Shown piece after piece: positions 46,335 through 55,279 of a DNA stretch of 64,000 nt. This DNA comes from Myxococcales bacterium (GTDB taxonomy: Bacteria > Myxococcota_A > Polyangia > Polyangiales > JAFGIB01). The translations under genes and the position numbers were made by a program. The number at the start of each line of letters is the position of its first letter. Position 1 is the first letter of the stretch. The notes under the pieces were generated by a model. That model was not told the DNA's origin. It did no database searches and was given only the letters and a program-made list of their open reading frames with translations. The DNA lies in assembly GCA_029880325.1 (NCBI GenBank), contig JAOUOP010000034.1, positions 1 to 64,000 of the forward strand, written 5' to 3'.

Positions 46335-47093
46335 ATGGAAATTCAAATTGAAAAACGCTTCGCGGGGCCGCCCCGCATGGGACATGGCGGTTATGTCAGC
46401 GGGCTCTTCGCCGACCGCATGGGAGGCACCATCGAGGTCACGCTGCGCAAGCCGACCCCCCTCGATCAGCCGCTACAGATGAACGCCGTCGATGGCGGGC
46501 GCTTCGCCCTGCAGGATGGCGAGACCCTGATCGCCGACGCGCGGCCGGCCACCCTGGACCTGCAGGTGCCGCCTGCGCCGAACCTCGCACAGGCCAAGGA
46601 GGCCGAGGCCGGCTCGCCGTCGCTCGTGGAAGGCCGCGGCGCCCATCCGATCTGCTTCGGCTGCGGCAGCCAGCGCGCCGTGGGCGATGCCCTGCGCATC
46701 TTCGTCGGCCCCTGCGAGGTCGAGGGCCACGCGATGGTGGCCGGCGGTTTCCATCCGGTCGCCGGCTTCGGCGAGGCCGATGGCCTGCTGCCTCGGCGTT
46801 ACGTGCTCGCCGCCCTGGACTGCCCGGGCGCCTTTGCCTTCATCGTCGACCGCCAGCGCGCGGGCCTGCTTGGACGCATCGTCTTCGAGCAATACCGACC
46901 GGTGCCCGTCGAGCGCGACTACATCGTGACCGCCTGGCAGATCGGCCGCGACGGTCGCAAGCTCTTCGCCGGCAGCGCGCTCTTCGAAGCCGACGGGCAG
47001 TTGTGCGCCGCCGCCCGCGCCACATGGTTCGAGATGACCCCGCGCCGGCCCCCGCCGTCCAACGCGCCGTCCAGCACTCCCGCGACCAAGTAG
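46335..47093 (+). CDS. Hotdog-fold thioesterase-like protein
   Basis: This 252-aa protein has a repeated hotdog-like layout. The N-terminal half has GYVSGLFADRMGGTIEVTLR and PTPLDQPLQM. A hinge HPICFGCGS, as in PaaI-type proteins of this group, follows. The second half is LAALDCPGAFAFI with FEQYRPVPVERDYIVTAWQI. It likely hydrolyses or binds an acyl-CoA thioester; the substrate is unknown. I choose the ATG at 46335, since the sequence before it belongs to the GFA fragment. Confidence 0.75.
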   Translation: MEIQIEKRFAGPPRMGHGGYVSGLFADRMGGTIEVTLRKPTPLDQPLQMNAVDGGRFALQDGETLIADARPATLDLQVPPAPNLAQAKEAEAGSPSLVEGRGAHPICFGCGSQRAVGDALRIFVGPCEVEGHAMVAGGFHPVAGFGEADGLLPRRYVLAALDCPGAFAFIVDRQRAGLLGRIVFEQYRPVPVERDYIVTAWQIGRDGRKLFAGSALFEADGQLCAAARATWFEMTPRRPPPSNAPSSTPATK

Positions 47094-47100
47094 TCGAACT

Positions 47101-49410
47101 TCAGGGCCGGTCGTTCCCGGCCGGCGCCGCAGCCGGCCGCTCGGCGGCGCCATAGAGTTGCGCCGGCGACTCGCCAGCAGCCAGGCGCAGCGAACGCGAC
47201 ACCACCCAGTAGCTGCCGCCCAGGGACTGCAGAGCCAAAAGCCCCAGCAGCACCATCATGAAGATGTTCTGGGGATCGCCCAGGGCGCGCATGGCGCTCA
47301 GGGCCAGCGCCAGGGCGGCGATCACGGCGCTGGCAGCCACGCCGATGCGCAGCGGCCCCTCGAGGTCGCCGAAGACGCGCGGCAAGAGATCATCGACGGT
47401 GAAAAATACGCTCAGCAGGGCAAAACCGCTGACCCCCCACAGCGCCGCCCACAGCGACGGCCGACCCAGCTCGCGAGCGAGGGGCAGGAGCTGCCGGCCC
47501 AGGGCCGCGCTACACATGGCCACCGTCAGGCCCACAAAGAGTCCCGGCACCCCCCACAGGCGGCCGGCGCCGCCCAGGGTGAGCGAGCACATGAAGGGCG
47601 CCGTCAGGGCGGCCAGCACGACCCATAGCGCCGCCAACATCACCTCGCCGCCGCCGAGGCCGACCGCGTCCTCGTGCTCCCGCGAGACGCGGCGGCGGCG
47701 CGAGCGCCGGCCCAAAAGACGCGTGCGCAGGTCGGGTTTGTCGTCGTCATCGGCGGCCTGGGAGGGCAGCGGCTGCAGCGACGCGAGCCCGTGGGCCTGG
47801 GCGCCCCAGCTGCCGGTGGGCAGGTCGTTACCGAAGAGCGAGCGGTCGATGACGTCGGCGCTTTCGGCCGGGCTCGGGGGGCGCGATGGGGGGCGCGATG
47901 GCACGGGAGGCGCCGGTGCGCGCGAGATGGTCGGTGGCACCGGCGCGCGCGAGGTGGCCGGTGGTCTCGGAGCGCGCGAAGCGGCCGGCGGCGCCGGCGG
48001 GCGCGACACGGCGAGGGTGCCGGCGGTGGCAAGGCCCAGCGAAGGCCTCGAACGTCGGGCCTGGGGCTGCGACGGGCGCGAGGCACGGGGCGGTGCCGCA
48101 GACGCCGGCGATGGCAGCGGCGGCAGGGCGGAAGCACCCGGCAGCGTCTCCCCAAACGCGAACTCCAGGCCACCGCCCGGCAGCCGGTCATGGGCGGCAG
48201 TGGCAGGCCTCGCCAGCGCACTCGGCGCGGCCTCGCCTCCGAAGTCGAACTCCAAGGCGTCGGACGGTCCATCGTCGGCAAGGCCGTGACCCAGGCTCGG
48301 CGCCAGGGGGGATCGACCGCTGGCCACGACATCACCGTGGCCGAGGCCCTCCAAGGTGGCGCTCCACGGGCTTTCGGAAGTACCTCGGCCCGCCCCGGCA
48401 TCGGCTTCGGACGGCAGCGGGTCGACAATCGGCCGGTCACTCTCGATGGTGGGCAGCGGCGGCTGGGGAGGAATCGCCGGCATCGGCGCCATCGCCTCCA
48501 TGTCTTCTGGCGCCGCCGGCCGCGAGCTGCGCGACAGGGCGATGCGCGCCACCGGACGCCCCGAAGACGTGGCCGCGCCCGGCGCGTCCGGATCGCTGTC
48601 GAAAGAGAGACCCTCATCCTCGGCCCTGGGCCCGGCCGCCTCGCCCGATAGCACCCGAAAGGCCTCGGCGAGCGAGGGCCTCGCGCCGGCATCGGAACTC
48701 AGGCAGCGCGCCACCAGCTCCGCAAGCTCCGGCGGCACATGGGGGGCCGCATCGGCGGGAGAGGCACCCGTGCCCGGCGGAGGCCGCCCGACCAGCAGCT
48801 CGTAGAGCAGCGCGCCCAGGGCGAAGCTATCGCCGGCGCGATCGGCCGCGCCCCCCAGCAGGCGCTCGGGGGCCACCCGGCGCACGGCATCGGCGTCCGC
48901 ATCCAGTACGGGCTTGCCTCCGCCCAGCGGCAGGTCGATGAGCAGCGCTCGCTCGCCCTCCAGGTAGACGCTCGCCACTGTCAAGCGCCCGTGAACCAGT
49001 CCCCGATCGTGCAACGCCGCAAGAGCCTCGGCCACACCGCTCACCACCGGCCGCACCGTCCGAAGCGGCAGGCCCATTCCGAAGGCCGACTCCAGGCGCG
49101 ACGAAAGCGGCTCGGCCGCCGGCAACGGGCACACCATCATCGGCAACCCCAGCTCGTCGCCCTGCAGCGCCGCGCTGGGTATGGCGGGGTGGGCGACGCC
49201 CATCAGCGCCCGGGCGCGCTGCATGAAGGCCTCGACCACGCCCGCACGCAGCGCCACCTCGGGCAGAAGTCGCGTCAGCAGCACCTTGCGCCCTAGACCC
49301 TTGTCGTAGGCGCGGAAGGTCTCGCCCAACTCGGAACTGGCGAGTCGCTGCTCGAGCGCGAAGGCCCCGACCGTCTCGGCGGTCGGGCCGTCGATAGGCT
49401 CGGCACCCAT
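47101..49410 (-). CDS. Membrane-anchored Ser/Thr pseudokinase
   Basis: This 769-aa protein has an N-terminal kinase fold (about 15-260), a Pro/Ala-rich linker of some 300 residues, and six or so membrane helices from about 590. The fold keeps the activation-segment end VAPERLLGG and the DSFALGALLYELLVGRPP helix. The catalytic residues are replaced: the VAIK lysine is Thr46 (VLLT), HRD is HGR at 140-142, and DFG is DLP at 159-161. The glycine loop is also degenerate. It should bind partners or nucleotide rather than phosphorylate. Confidence 0.85.
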   Translation of the reverse strand: MGAEPIDGPTAETVGAFALEQRLASSELGETFRAYDKGLGRKVLLTRLLPEVALRAGVVEAFMQRARALMGVAHPAIPSAALQGDELGLPMMVCPLPAAEPLSSRLESAFGMGLPLRTVRPVVSGVAEALAALHDRGLVHGRLTVASVYLEGERALLIDLPLGGGKPVLDADADAVRRVAPERLLGGAADRAGDSFALGALLYELLVGRPPPGTGASPADAAPHVPPELAELVARCLSSDAGARPSLAEAFRVLSGEAAGPRAEDEGLSFDSDPDAPGAATSSGRPVARIALSRSSRPAAPEDMEAMAPMPAIPPQPPLPTIESDRPIVDPLPSEADAGAGRGTSESPWSATLEGLGHGDVVASGRSPLAPSLGHGLADDGPSDALEFDFGGEAAPSALARPATAAHDRLPGGGLEFAFGETLPGASALPPLPSPASAAPPRASRPSQPQARRSRPSLGLATAGTLAVSRPPAPPAASRAPRPPATSRAPVPPTISRAPAPPVPSRPPSRPPSPAESADVIDRSLFGNDLPTGSWGAQAHGLASLQPLPSQAADDDDKPDLRTRLLGRRSRRRRVSREHEDAVGLGGGEVMLAALWVVLAALTAPFMCSLTLGGAGRLWGVPGLFVGLTVAMCSAALGRQLLPLARELGRPSLWAALWGVSGFALLSVFFTVDDLLPRVFGDLEGPLRIGVAASAVIAALALALSAMRALGDPQNIFMMVLLGLLALQSLGGSYWVVSRSLRLAAGESPAQLYGAAERPAAAPAGNDRP

Positions 49411-49463
49411 GGCTTGTCAGTATACCAGTAGTTCGCTGCGGCCGGACCCACAGCAGGCGTCGA

Positions 49464-50675
49464 TCAGCGCAGCTGGGTGGAGCTCAAGCCGAGCAGGCGG
49501 CGCGCCACGATCAGCTGTTGGATCTGCTGGGTGCCCTCGAAGATGTCCAGGATCTTGGAGTCGCGGGCCCACTTCTCCAAGAGTTCACCCTCGTCATATC
49601 CAAGAGTTGAGCAAATCTCGGCACAGCGCAGGGTCACGCTGTTGGCCGTGCGGCCGGCTTTGGCCTTTGCCATCGAGGCTTCCATGCTGTTGGGGGTGCC
49701 GTTGTCAGCCATGAAGGCGGCCTTGATGGTCAAAAGCCGCGCGGCTTCCAGGTCGGCCTCCATGCGGTAGAGTTCGGCTTCGACGGCGCTGGTATTGAAG
49801 ACCGCACGGTCGTAGTCGGCGCGATAGCCCTCGGCGCGCAACAGTTCACGCGCGCGCTCCAGGGCCGCCCGCGCCACGCCCACGCCCATGGCCGCCACCA
49901 CCGGGCGCGTGTTGTCGAAGGTCTGCATCACGCCGCCGAAACCCTTCTGGGTGTCGATCTCGGGGCTTCCGAGCAGGTTTTCCTTGGGCACGCGGCAGTC
50001 GCTGAAGACGAGGGTGGCGGTGTCGCTGGCCTTGATGCCGAGCTTGTGCTCGAGGCGCTCGACGCGCATGCCCTCGGTGCCGTGCTCGACCACGAAGCTC
50101 TTGATGGCGGCGCGGCCCTGGCTCGGGTCGAGGCTGGCCCAGACCACCACGCAGTCGGCCCGTTCACCGGCGGTCACGAAGATTTTTTCGCCGTTGAGCA
50201 CGTAGTGATCGCCGTCGCGCACGGCCGTGGTGCGGATGGCCGCCGAGTCGCTGCCGGCCCCGGGCTCGGTGATGGCCATGGCGGCCCACTTGCCCGCGAA
50301 GCGCTTGAGCTGCTCCTCGTTGGCGACCGCCGAGAGCGCTGCATTGCCCAGGCCCTGGCGCGGGATCGTGAGCGCGAGGCCCACATCGCCCCAGCACAGC
50401 TCCAGAAGGCCGAGCACCGTGGCCATGTTGCCGCCGTTGCGCACACCCTCGCGGCGCTCCTTTTTCTTCTTCTGCTCGAGCGCGCCGGCGCCAGCGCCGC
50501 TCTCGGCGTCGCCGGCGTTCATGCCGTCGAGCACGGCCGCGAGCATGTCCAGTTCCTTGGGGTACTGGTGCTCGGCCAGGTCGTACTTGCGCGAGATGGG
50601 TCGAAAGACTTCGTTGGCCACCGCGTGACCCTGATCGACCAGGGCTTGAAGCTTCTTCGGGAGTTCGAGGTACAT
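49464..50675 (-). CDS. Acyl-CoA dehydrogenase
   Basis: This 403-aa FAD enzyme forms the alpha,beta double bond in beta-oxidation. Present are MAITEPGAGSDSAAIRTTA with the FAD-binding ITEPGAGSD, VLNGEKIFVT, and a C-terminal catalytic-base region EGELLEKWARDSKILDIFEG. A Lys/Glu-rich loop at about 68-75 (EQKKKKERR) is unusual. The true start is the ATG at 50675; a longer open frame upstream covers the neighbouring dehydrogenase. It is co-directional with the second dehydrogenase and tetR. Confidence 0.93.
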   Translation of the reverse strand: MYLELPKKLQALVDQGHAVANEVFRPISRKYDLAEHQYPKELDMLAAVLDGMNAGDAESGAGAGALEQKKKKERREGVRNGGNMATVLGLLELCWGDVGLALTIPRQGLGNAALSAVANEEQLKRFAGKWAAMAITEPGAGSDSAAIRTTAVRDGDHYVLNGEKIFVTAGERADCVVVWASLDPSQGRAAIKSFVVEHGTEGMRVERLEHKLGIKASDTATLVFSDCRVPKENLLGSPEIDTQKGFGGVMQTFDNTRPVVAAMGVGVARAALERARELLRAEGYRADYDRAVFNTSAVEAELYRMEADLEAARLLTIKAAFMADNGTPNSMEASMAKAKAGRTANSVTLRCAEICSTLGYDEGELLEKWARDSKILDIFEGTQQIQQLIVARRLLGLSSTQLR

Positions 50676-50731
50676 GGTGTCGTCCGTCTCTGAGTGAAAC
50701 TGATCAAAAAGAATCTGCGCAAAACCCCGAG

Positions 50732-52048
50732 CTAAACCATCAGCCCGCCGTCCGCGATCGCCACCGCGCGCAGATCGCGGTACCAGCGCTCGGCTGGGTG
50801 TTCCTTGGTGAAGCCGTGGCCGCCAAGCAGCTGCACGCCGTCGGTGCCGATTTGCATGCCCTTGTCGGCCGCCAGCAGCTGGGCCAGGTAGGCCTCGCGG
50901 TGAAAGTCCATGCCGCGCTCGGCGCGGGCGGCGGCGCGGTAGGTCAAAAGCCGCATGCCCTCGAGTTCGATACCGATGTTGGCCACCATGAAGGCCACCG
51001 ACTGGCGGTGACTGACGGGCTCGCCGAAGGCCTTGCGCTCGTTGACGTAGGGGATGACGTAGTCGAGCACCGCCTGGGAGGTGCCGACCGCCGCGGCCGA
51101 CCAGGCCAGGGCGCAGTGGTCGAGGAAGCGCGTGTAGTCGACCACGCCCACGTCGCCGCCGAGCAGGGCATCGGCCGGCAGGCGCACCCCATCGAAGCGC
51201 AGGGCGCCCAGGCCCGCGGCGCGCAGGCCCATGGCCGGGCGCGGCTGCAGGGTCAGGCCCGCAGCTGCGGCCTCCACCAGGAAGAGCTGGGGACCGCGGC
51301 CCACCAGGTCGGCGGCCACCAGATAGAACTCGGCCTCGTCGACCAGCGGCACCAGACTCTTTTCGCCGTGCAGCACGAAGCCATCGCCGTCGATGCGCGC
51401 GCGGGTTCGAAGCTCGCGCGCATCGAAGGCCGGGCGCGGCTCGCTGACCGCCAGGGCTGAAAGCGGCGGTTTGTCCTCGGCGAAGGGCGCCAGATAGCGG
51501 GCCTGCTGCTCGGCCGAGCCCCAGCGGCACAGGGCGTTGGCCACGGCGATGGGCGCCAGCGCCGAGACCGCCAGCCCCATGTCGCCGCGGCACAGCTCCT
51601 CGATCATCAGCACCTGGGTCATCAGCGCGCCCTCGGAGGCGGCGCCGCCGAGGCCCTCGGGAACGGCGAAGGCGTAGAGGCCCAGCTCGGCGAAGTGGGC
51701 GCGGAAATCCTCGGGCGCCCCCAAAGCCTCGTCGGCCGCGGCCGCCGCGGGCACCATCACGTCGCTGGCAAAGCGCCGCACCATGTCCTGCACCATCTGC
51801 TGCTCTTCGGTGATCGAGAGATCGAAGAGGTCGCTCTGGGAGCCGGTGGGGGCGACGCGCTCGGCCTTGACCAACTTGCTGGCGGCCTTGAATTGGCGGC
51901 CCAGGGTGCTGGCGGCGCGAAAGCCGCCGCGCGTGGCGCGGTAGGCGAACTTCTGAGCGGGCTCGTAGATGCCGAGCCGATGCACCAGCTCGTTACCGGC
52001 GAGCTTGTTGAGGGCCGACAGGGCCTGGGCGATGGGGTCGAAGGGCAT
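50732..52048 (-). CDS. Acyl-CoA dehydrogenase (long N-terminus)
   Basis: This 438-aa enzyme carries about 70 extra N-terminal residues before the helical domain (DLSITEEQQMVQDMVRRFAS). The FAD site is weaker (LAVSEPRPAFDARELRTRA) than in its neighbour. The C-terminal catalytic Glu lies in GGHGFTKEHPAERWYRD. The first part resembles proteins paired with FadE5-type enzymes. It lies between the other dehydrogenase and tetR, probably in the same operon, 20 bp after tetR. Confidence 0.9.
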   Translation of the reverse strand: MPFDPIAQALSALNKLAGNELVHRLGIYEPAQKFAYRATRGGFRAASTLGRQFKAASKLVKAERVAPTGSQSDLFDLSITEEQQMVQDMVRRFASDVMVPAAAAADEALGAPEDFRAHFAELGLYAFAVPEGLGGAASEGALMTQVLMIEELCRGDMGLAVSALAPIAVANALCRWGSAEQQARYLAPFAEDKPPLSALAVSEPRPAFDARELRTRARIDGDGFVLHGEKSLVPLVDEAEFYLVAADLVGRGPQLFLVEAAAAGLTLQPRPAMGLRAAGLGALRFDGVRLPADALLGGDVGVVDYTRFLDHCALAWSAAAVGTSQAVLDYVIPYVNERKAFGEPVSHRQSVAFMVANIGIELEGMRLLTYRAAARAERGMDFHREAYLAQLLAADKGMQIGTDGVQLLGGHGFTKEHPAERWYRDLRAVAIADGGLMV

Positions 52049-52067
52049 GGTGGGCTCCGTTGGGGGT

Positions 52068-52667
52068 TCAACGCTTGAACAGGCTCATGCGCGTCATTCG
52101 CATCAACTCGTCGAGCTGGCGACTGGGGCGGTCTTCACGACAGAGGGGCTCGGCTCCTAGCAGCGACTCTGCGATGGGCCGGGCCGAGATGCTCGAAAGC
52201 ACCATCAGGATCACATTCAGGACGTAGGCCTCGGGGTCCACGTCTTCGTAGATCAGCCCCCCGCGCTGGCCCTCGCGGATGTACTGGGCAACCAGGAGGA
52301 TCCAGGGGCGCAGGTTTTCGCTGAGCAGCTTCTGCATCAGCTCCGGGTTATCCATCAGCTCGCGTACCATCAGGATGGCGCGGGCGTGGTCGGCCTCGAA
52401 GAAGTCGAGCAACTCGCGGGTCAGGGCCTCGAAGCGGCCGTGGCCGCTGGTCACCGCTTCCAGCATCTGGGGCAGGCGCTCGCGGAAGTGGGCGAAGACG
52501 CCATCGAGCACGGCCCGGCGCAGCACGTCCTTGGAGGGGTAGTGGTAGAGCAGGGTCTGCTTGGTGACGCCGACGCGCTCGGCGATGGCCGCAAGCGAGG
52601 CGCCATCGTAGCCGTGGCAGGCGAAGAGGTGCGTCGCCGCCTCGCGGATCTGCTCGGCGCTGTCCAT
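52068..52667 (-). CDS. TetR-family regulator of the fatty-acid cluster
   Basis: This 199-aa repressor has the TetR helix-turn-helix near the N-terminus (AIAERVGVTKQTLLYHYPSK). A helical ligand-binding domain follows. I start at the ATG at 52667; a longer frame with an in-frame ATG at 52745 would cover one operator. It lies between two divergent sets of fatty-acid genes and next to three CTACC...GGTAG palindromes. It probably represses its own operon and the maoC-fabG-thiolase operon until an acyl-CoA binds. Confidence 0.9.
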   Translation of the reverse strand: MDSAEQIREAATHLFACHGYDGASLAAIAERVGVTKQTLLYHYPSKDVLRRAVLDGVFAHFRERLPQMLEAVTSGHGRFEALTRELLDFFEADHARAILMVRELMDNPELMQKLLSENLRPWILLVAQYIREGQRGGLIYEDVDPEAYVLNVILMVLSSISARPIAESLLGAEPLCREDRPSRQLDELMRMTRMSLFKR

Positions 52668-52676
52668 GGGCGACTC

Positions 52677-52834
52677 TCTACCGCTTGGTAGAGGCCAGAT
52701 CAAGCCCCGCAACCATTCGATGGGCAAGGAGTCCTTTTTTTGCACAAATTTAGCCCATAATTCTGCAACTGAGCAGCTTTCTTCCCTTGATCGTCCTGCT
52801 ACCGAACGGTAGACATTCTGCTACCGATTGGTAG
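52677..52834. promoter_or_regulatory. Three TetR-type operator palindromes
   Basis: TCTACCGCTTGGTAGA lies at 52677-52692, ten bases upstream of the tetR start. CTACCGAACGGTAG is at 52799-52812 and CTACCGATTGGTAG at 52821-52834. The last two have centres 22 bp apart, about two DNA turns, and end just before the maoC start. The common core is CTACCG-N3-GGTAG. Their placement lets one regulator cover both divergent promoters. Confidence 0.82.
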
Positions 52835-52840
52835 ACAGGG

Positions 52841-53812
52841 ATGGGCATGGTGGCGATCTCCAACAGACACCTTTTACAGCAGGGGCCAGTGCTGGGGGCC
52901 CTTGGCCGCACCGTGGCCGGCGCCCTGCGCCAGCGTTTCGAAGCGACGCAAACGACGCAAAAGGCGCCGCCCCTGCCGGGGCCAGAGTTTCTGATCGAAG
53001 CCGCCGCGCCCAGCGCCGAGCTGCGCGACGACTACGTGCGCTACCTGGGCGGCGACCCCCGTGCCTACCGCGGGCAGGTGCCACCCCATCTCTTTCCCCA
53101 GTTTTGCCTGCCGGCCCTGGCCCGGACCCTCGAGGGCGTGCCCTACCCGCTGCTGCAGGTAGTCAACGGCGGCTGCCGGCTCGAGCGCCTGGCGCCGCTG
53201 CCAGCCGACCAGCCGATCCGTATTCGCGCGCGCCTCGAGGGCATCGACGACAACGGCCGCCGCGCCGTGTTTCACCAGCGTGCCATCGTCGGCGCTGGCG
53301 ACGTGGACGAAGCGCTGCGCATCGACTGCTACCCCATCGTGGTGCTGCGCGGGGCCGCGCGGCGCGAGGCGCCCGCCAGCGCAAAACCCACAGCCGAAGC
53401 CGAGCTGCCCGCGCGCGTGCCCCAGGGTAGCCGCGAGTTATGTCGGCGACGGCTGGGCAAGGGCGCCGGGCTCGATTACGCCAAGCTCACCGGCGACTTC
53501 AACCCCATCCACTGGATCAAGCCCTACGCCCGAAGCGCCGGCTTTGCCAGCGTGATCTTGCACGGCTTCGCCAGCTTCGCCTTCGCCTTTGAGGGCCTGA
53601 GCACGCAGCTGCTGGGCGGCGACGCCGCACGGCTGCGGAGCCTGGACGTGAAATTCACCCGGCCGTTGCCGCTGCCGCGCGAGGTGGGCCTCTTCACGCG
53701 CGGCAGCGACAATGGCGAACACGGGCGGGCCAGGGGCCAGGTCTTCCTGGCCGACGCCGAGCTCGCCCCGCCCTACCTCGCCGGCCACTTTACGCTTGGA
53801 GCACTGCCATGA
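52841..53812 (+). CDS. MaoC-like enoyl-CoA hydratase
   Basis: This 323-aa protein has a double hotdog fold. The C-terminal MaoC domain has the hydratase-2 motif DYAKLTGDFNPIHW followed by SVILHGFASFA (catalytic Asp/His at about 219-224). It should add water to enoyl-CoA. It resembles mycobacterial HtdX by size and neighbours. An ATG at 52847 is an alternative start. It overlaps the fabG-like gene by 4 bp, just behind two operators. Confidence 0.88.
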   Translation: MGMVAISNRHLLQQGPVLGALGRTVAGALRQRFEATQTTQKAPPLPGPEFLIEAAAPSAELRDDYVRYLGGDPRAYRGQVPPHLFPQFCLPALARTLEGVPYPLLQVVNGGCRLERLAPLPADQPIRIRARLEGIDDNGRRAVFHQRAIVGAGDVDEALRIDCYPIVVLRGAARREAPASAKPTAEAELPARVPQGSRELCRRRLGKGAGLDYAKLTGDFNPIHWIKPYARSAGFASVILHGFASFAFAFEGLSTQLLGGDAARLRSLDVKFTRPLPLPREVGLFTRGSDNGEHGRARGQVFLADAELAPPYLAGHFTLGALP

Positions 53813-55236
53813 CCGATCTTCTTCTCGAGCTGAGCCAAAACCGCATCGCCCGCGACCTGGTCGCCCGCGCCAAGCTGCCGGTACCGCTGCCGGAGCGCCT
53901 GGAGCGCGTGGTCGGCCCGACCCCGGAGCGCCCCCTGGACGACGCCCGCGTGCTGGTGGCCGGCATCGGCGACCTGGGGCAGGCCCTGGGACGGGCCCTG
54001 GGACGCGCCGGCGCCCAGCCCCTGCTCCTGAACTCCGAGTTGCTAGGGGCCTTCAGCGGGCCGGGCGAAGCCTATGGGCGTCATCCGCAGCTGGTGGGCA
54101 CGGGCGACGCCGAACACGCCGCCGAGGTGCGCGCCATCGTGCTCGACGCCACCGGCCTGCAGGACGCCGACTCGCTCAAGCTGCTCTACGACGTCTTTCA
54201 CCCCTGGTTGCGAGCGCTCTCGGCCCACGGACGCGCCGTGATCCTGGGACGGCCACCGGCCTCGGCCAAGACCCTGGGCGCCGCCGCGGCAGCCGCGGCC
54301 CTCGATGGTTTCACCCGCAGCCTGGCCAAGGAAATCGGCGGCCGAGCCGCCACCGCCAACCTGATCCTGGTGGAGCCCGGCGCCGAAGACCGCATCGCCG
54401 CGCCGCTGCGCTTTTTCCTGTCGCGGGCCTCGGCCTTCGTGAGCGCGCAAAACCTCCGGGTCAGCGCCGCCACGCCCTGGGACGGCGATGACCCCATCGC
54501 CCAACCCCTGAGCAATCGCGTGGCCCTGGTCACCGGCGCCGCCCGCGGCATCGGCGAGGCCATCGCCAATACCCTGGCCGCCGACGGCGCCCACGTGATC
54601 TGCGTGGACCGGCCGGCCGAGGACGCTGCCCTGGCCACGGTGGCGCGCCGGGTGGGCGGCAGCGCCCTGCCCCTGGACGTGCTCGATGCGGACGCGGCCG
54701 AGGGTCTGCAGAAGTACCTGCTCGAACACCACGATGGCCTCGACCTCCTGATCCACAACGCCGGCATCACCCGCGACCGCACGCTTTTGCGTATGGACGA
54801 GGCGCGCTGGGATCAATGCCTGGGCGTGAACTTGAAAGCGATCCTGGCGATCACCGAAAAGCTGCTCGAGCGCGGACTGCGCGACGGCGGGCGCATCGTG
54901 AGTCTGGCCTCCATCGCGGGCATCGCGGGCAACAACGGCCAGACCAACTACGCCGCCTCCAAGGCCGGCGTGATCGGCTTTACGCGCCACCTGGCCGGCC
55001 AGCTCGCGCCGCGCGGCATCTGCGTCAACGCGGTGGCGCCGGGCTTCATCGAAACCCAGATGACGGCGGTGGTGCCGGCGGTGGTGCGCCAGGCCGGACG
55101 ACGGCTGGCGGCCCTGGGCCAGGGCGGGCTGCCCGAGGACGTGGCCCAGGCAGTCGGCTTTCTGTGCGCGCCGGGCAGCGCGGGCCTCAGCGGCAACGTG
55201 CTGCGCATCTGCGGCGGCGCCCTGATCGGCGCCTGA
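53809..55236 (+). CDS. fabG: High-molecular-weight FabG (FabG4-like) reductase
   Basis: This 475-aa protein has an N-terminal flavodoxin-like/degenerate SDR domain of about 230 residues. A complete SDR domain follows: VALVTGAARGIGEAIANTL at about 240, NAGITRD, and the active-site NYAASKAG with Tyr ~381 and Lys ~385. This two-domain form is the FabG4 type known from mycobacteria, which is NADH-dependent and acts on acyl-CoA. It overlaps the maoC-like gene by 4 bp. Confidence 0.92.
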   Translation: MTDLLLELSQNRIARDLVARAKLPVPLPERLERVVGPTPERPLDDARVLVAGIGDLGQALGRALGRAGAQPLLLNSELLGAFSGPGEAYGRHPQLVGTGDAEHAAEVRAIVLDATGLQDADSLKLLYDVFHPWLRALSAHGRAVILGRPPASAKTLGAAAAAAALDGFTRSLAKEIGGRAATANLILVEPGAEDRIAAPLRFFLSRASAFVSAQNLRVSAATPWDGDDPIAQPLSNRVALVTGAARGIGEAIANTLAADGAHVICVDRPAEDAALATVARRVGGSALPLDVLDADAAEGLQKYLLEHHDGLDLLIHNAGITRDRTLLRMDEARWDQCLGVNLKAILAITEKLLERGLRDGGRIVSLASIAGIAGNNGQTNYAASKAGVIGFTRHLAGQLAPRGICVNAVAPGFIETQMTAVVPAVVRQAGRRLAALGQGGLPEDVAQAVGFLCAPGSAGLSGNVLRICGGALIGA

Positions 55237-55279
55237 GCCGCACGAACCATTAGACCCGAGTACGAGAAAGCGAAAGCAA

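Noticed and set aside
45621..47093. A single long protein joining the GFA domain to the thioesterase
   Set aside because: The frame passes through the IS remnant and the hairpin element. The thioesterase part is complete on its own from the ATG at 46335. The open frame is best explained by few stop codons at high GC.
49464..51593. A 709-residue acyl-CoA dehydrogenase
   Set aside because: The first 300 residues are a shifted frame of the second dehydrogenase gene. The conserved protein begins at the ATG at 50675.
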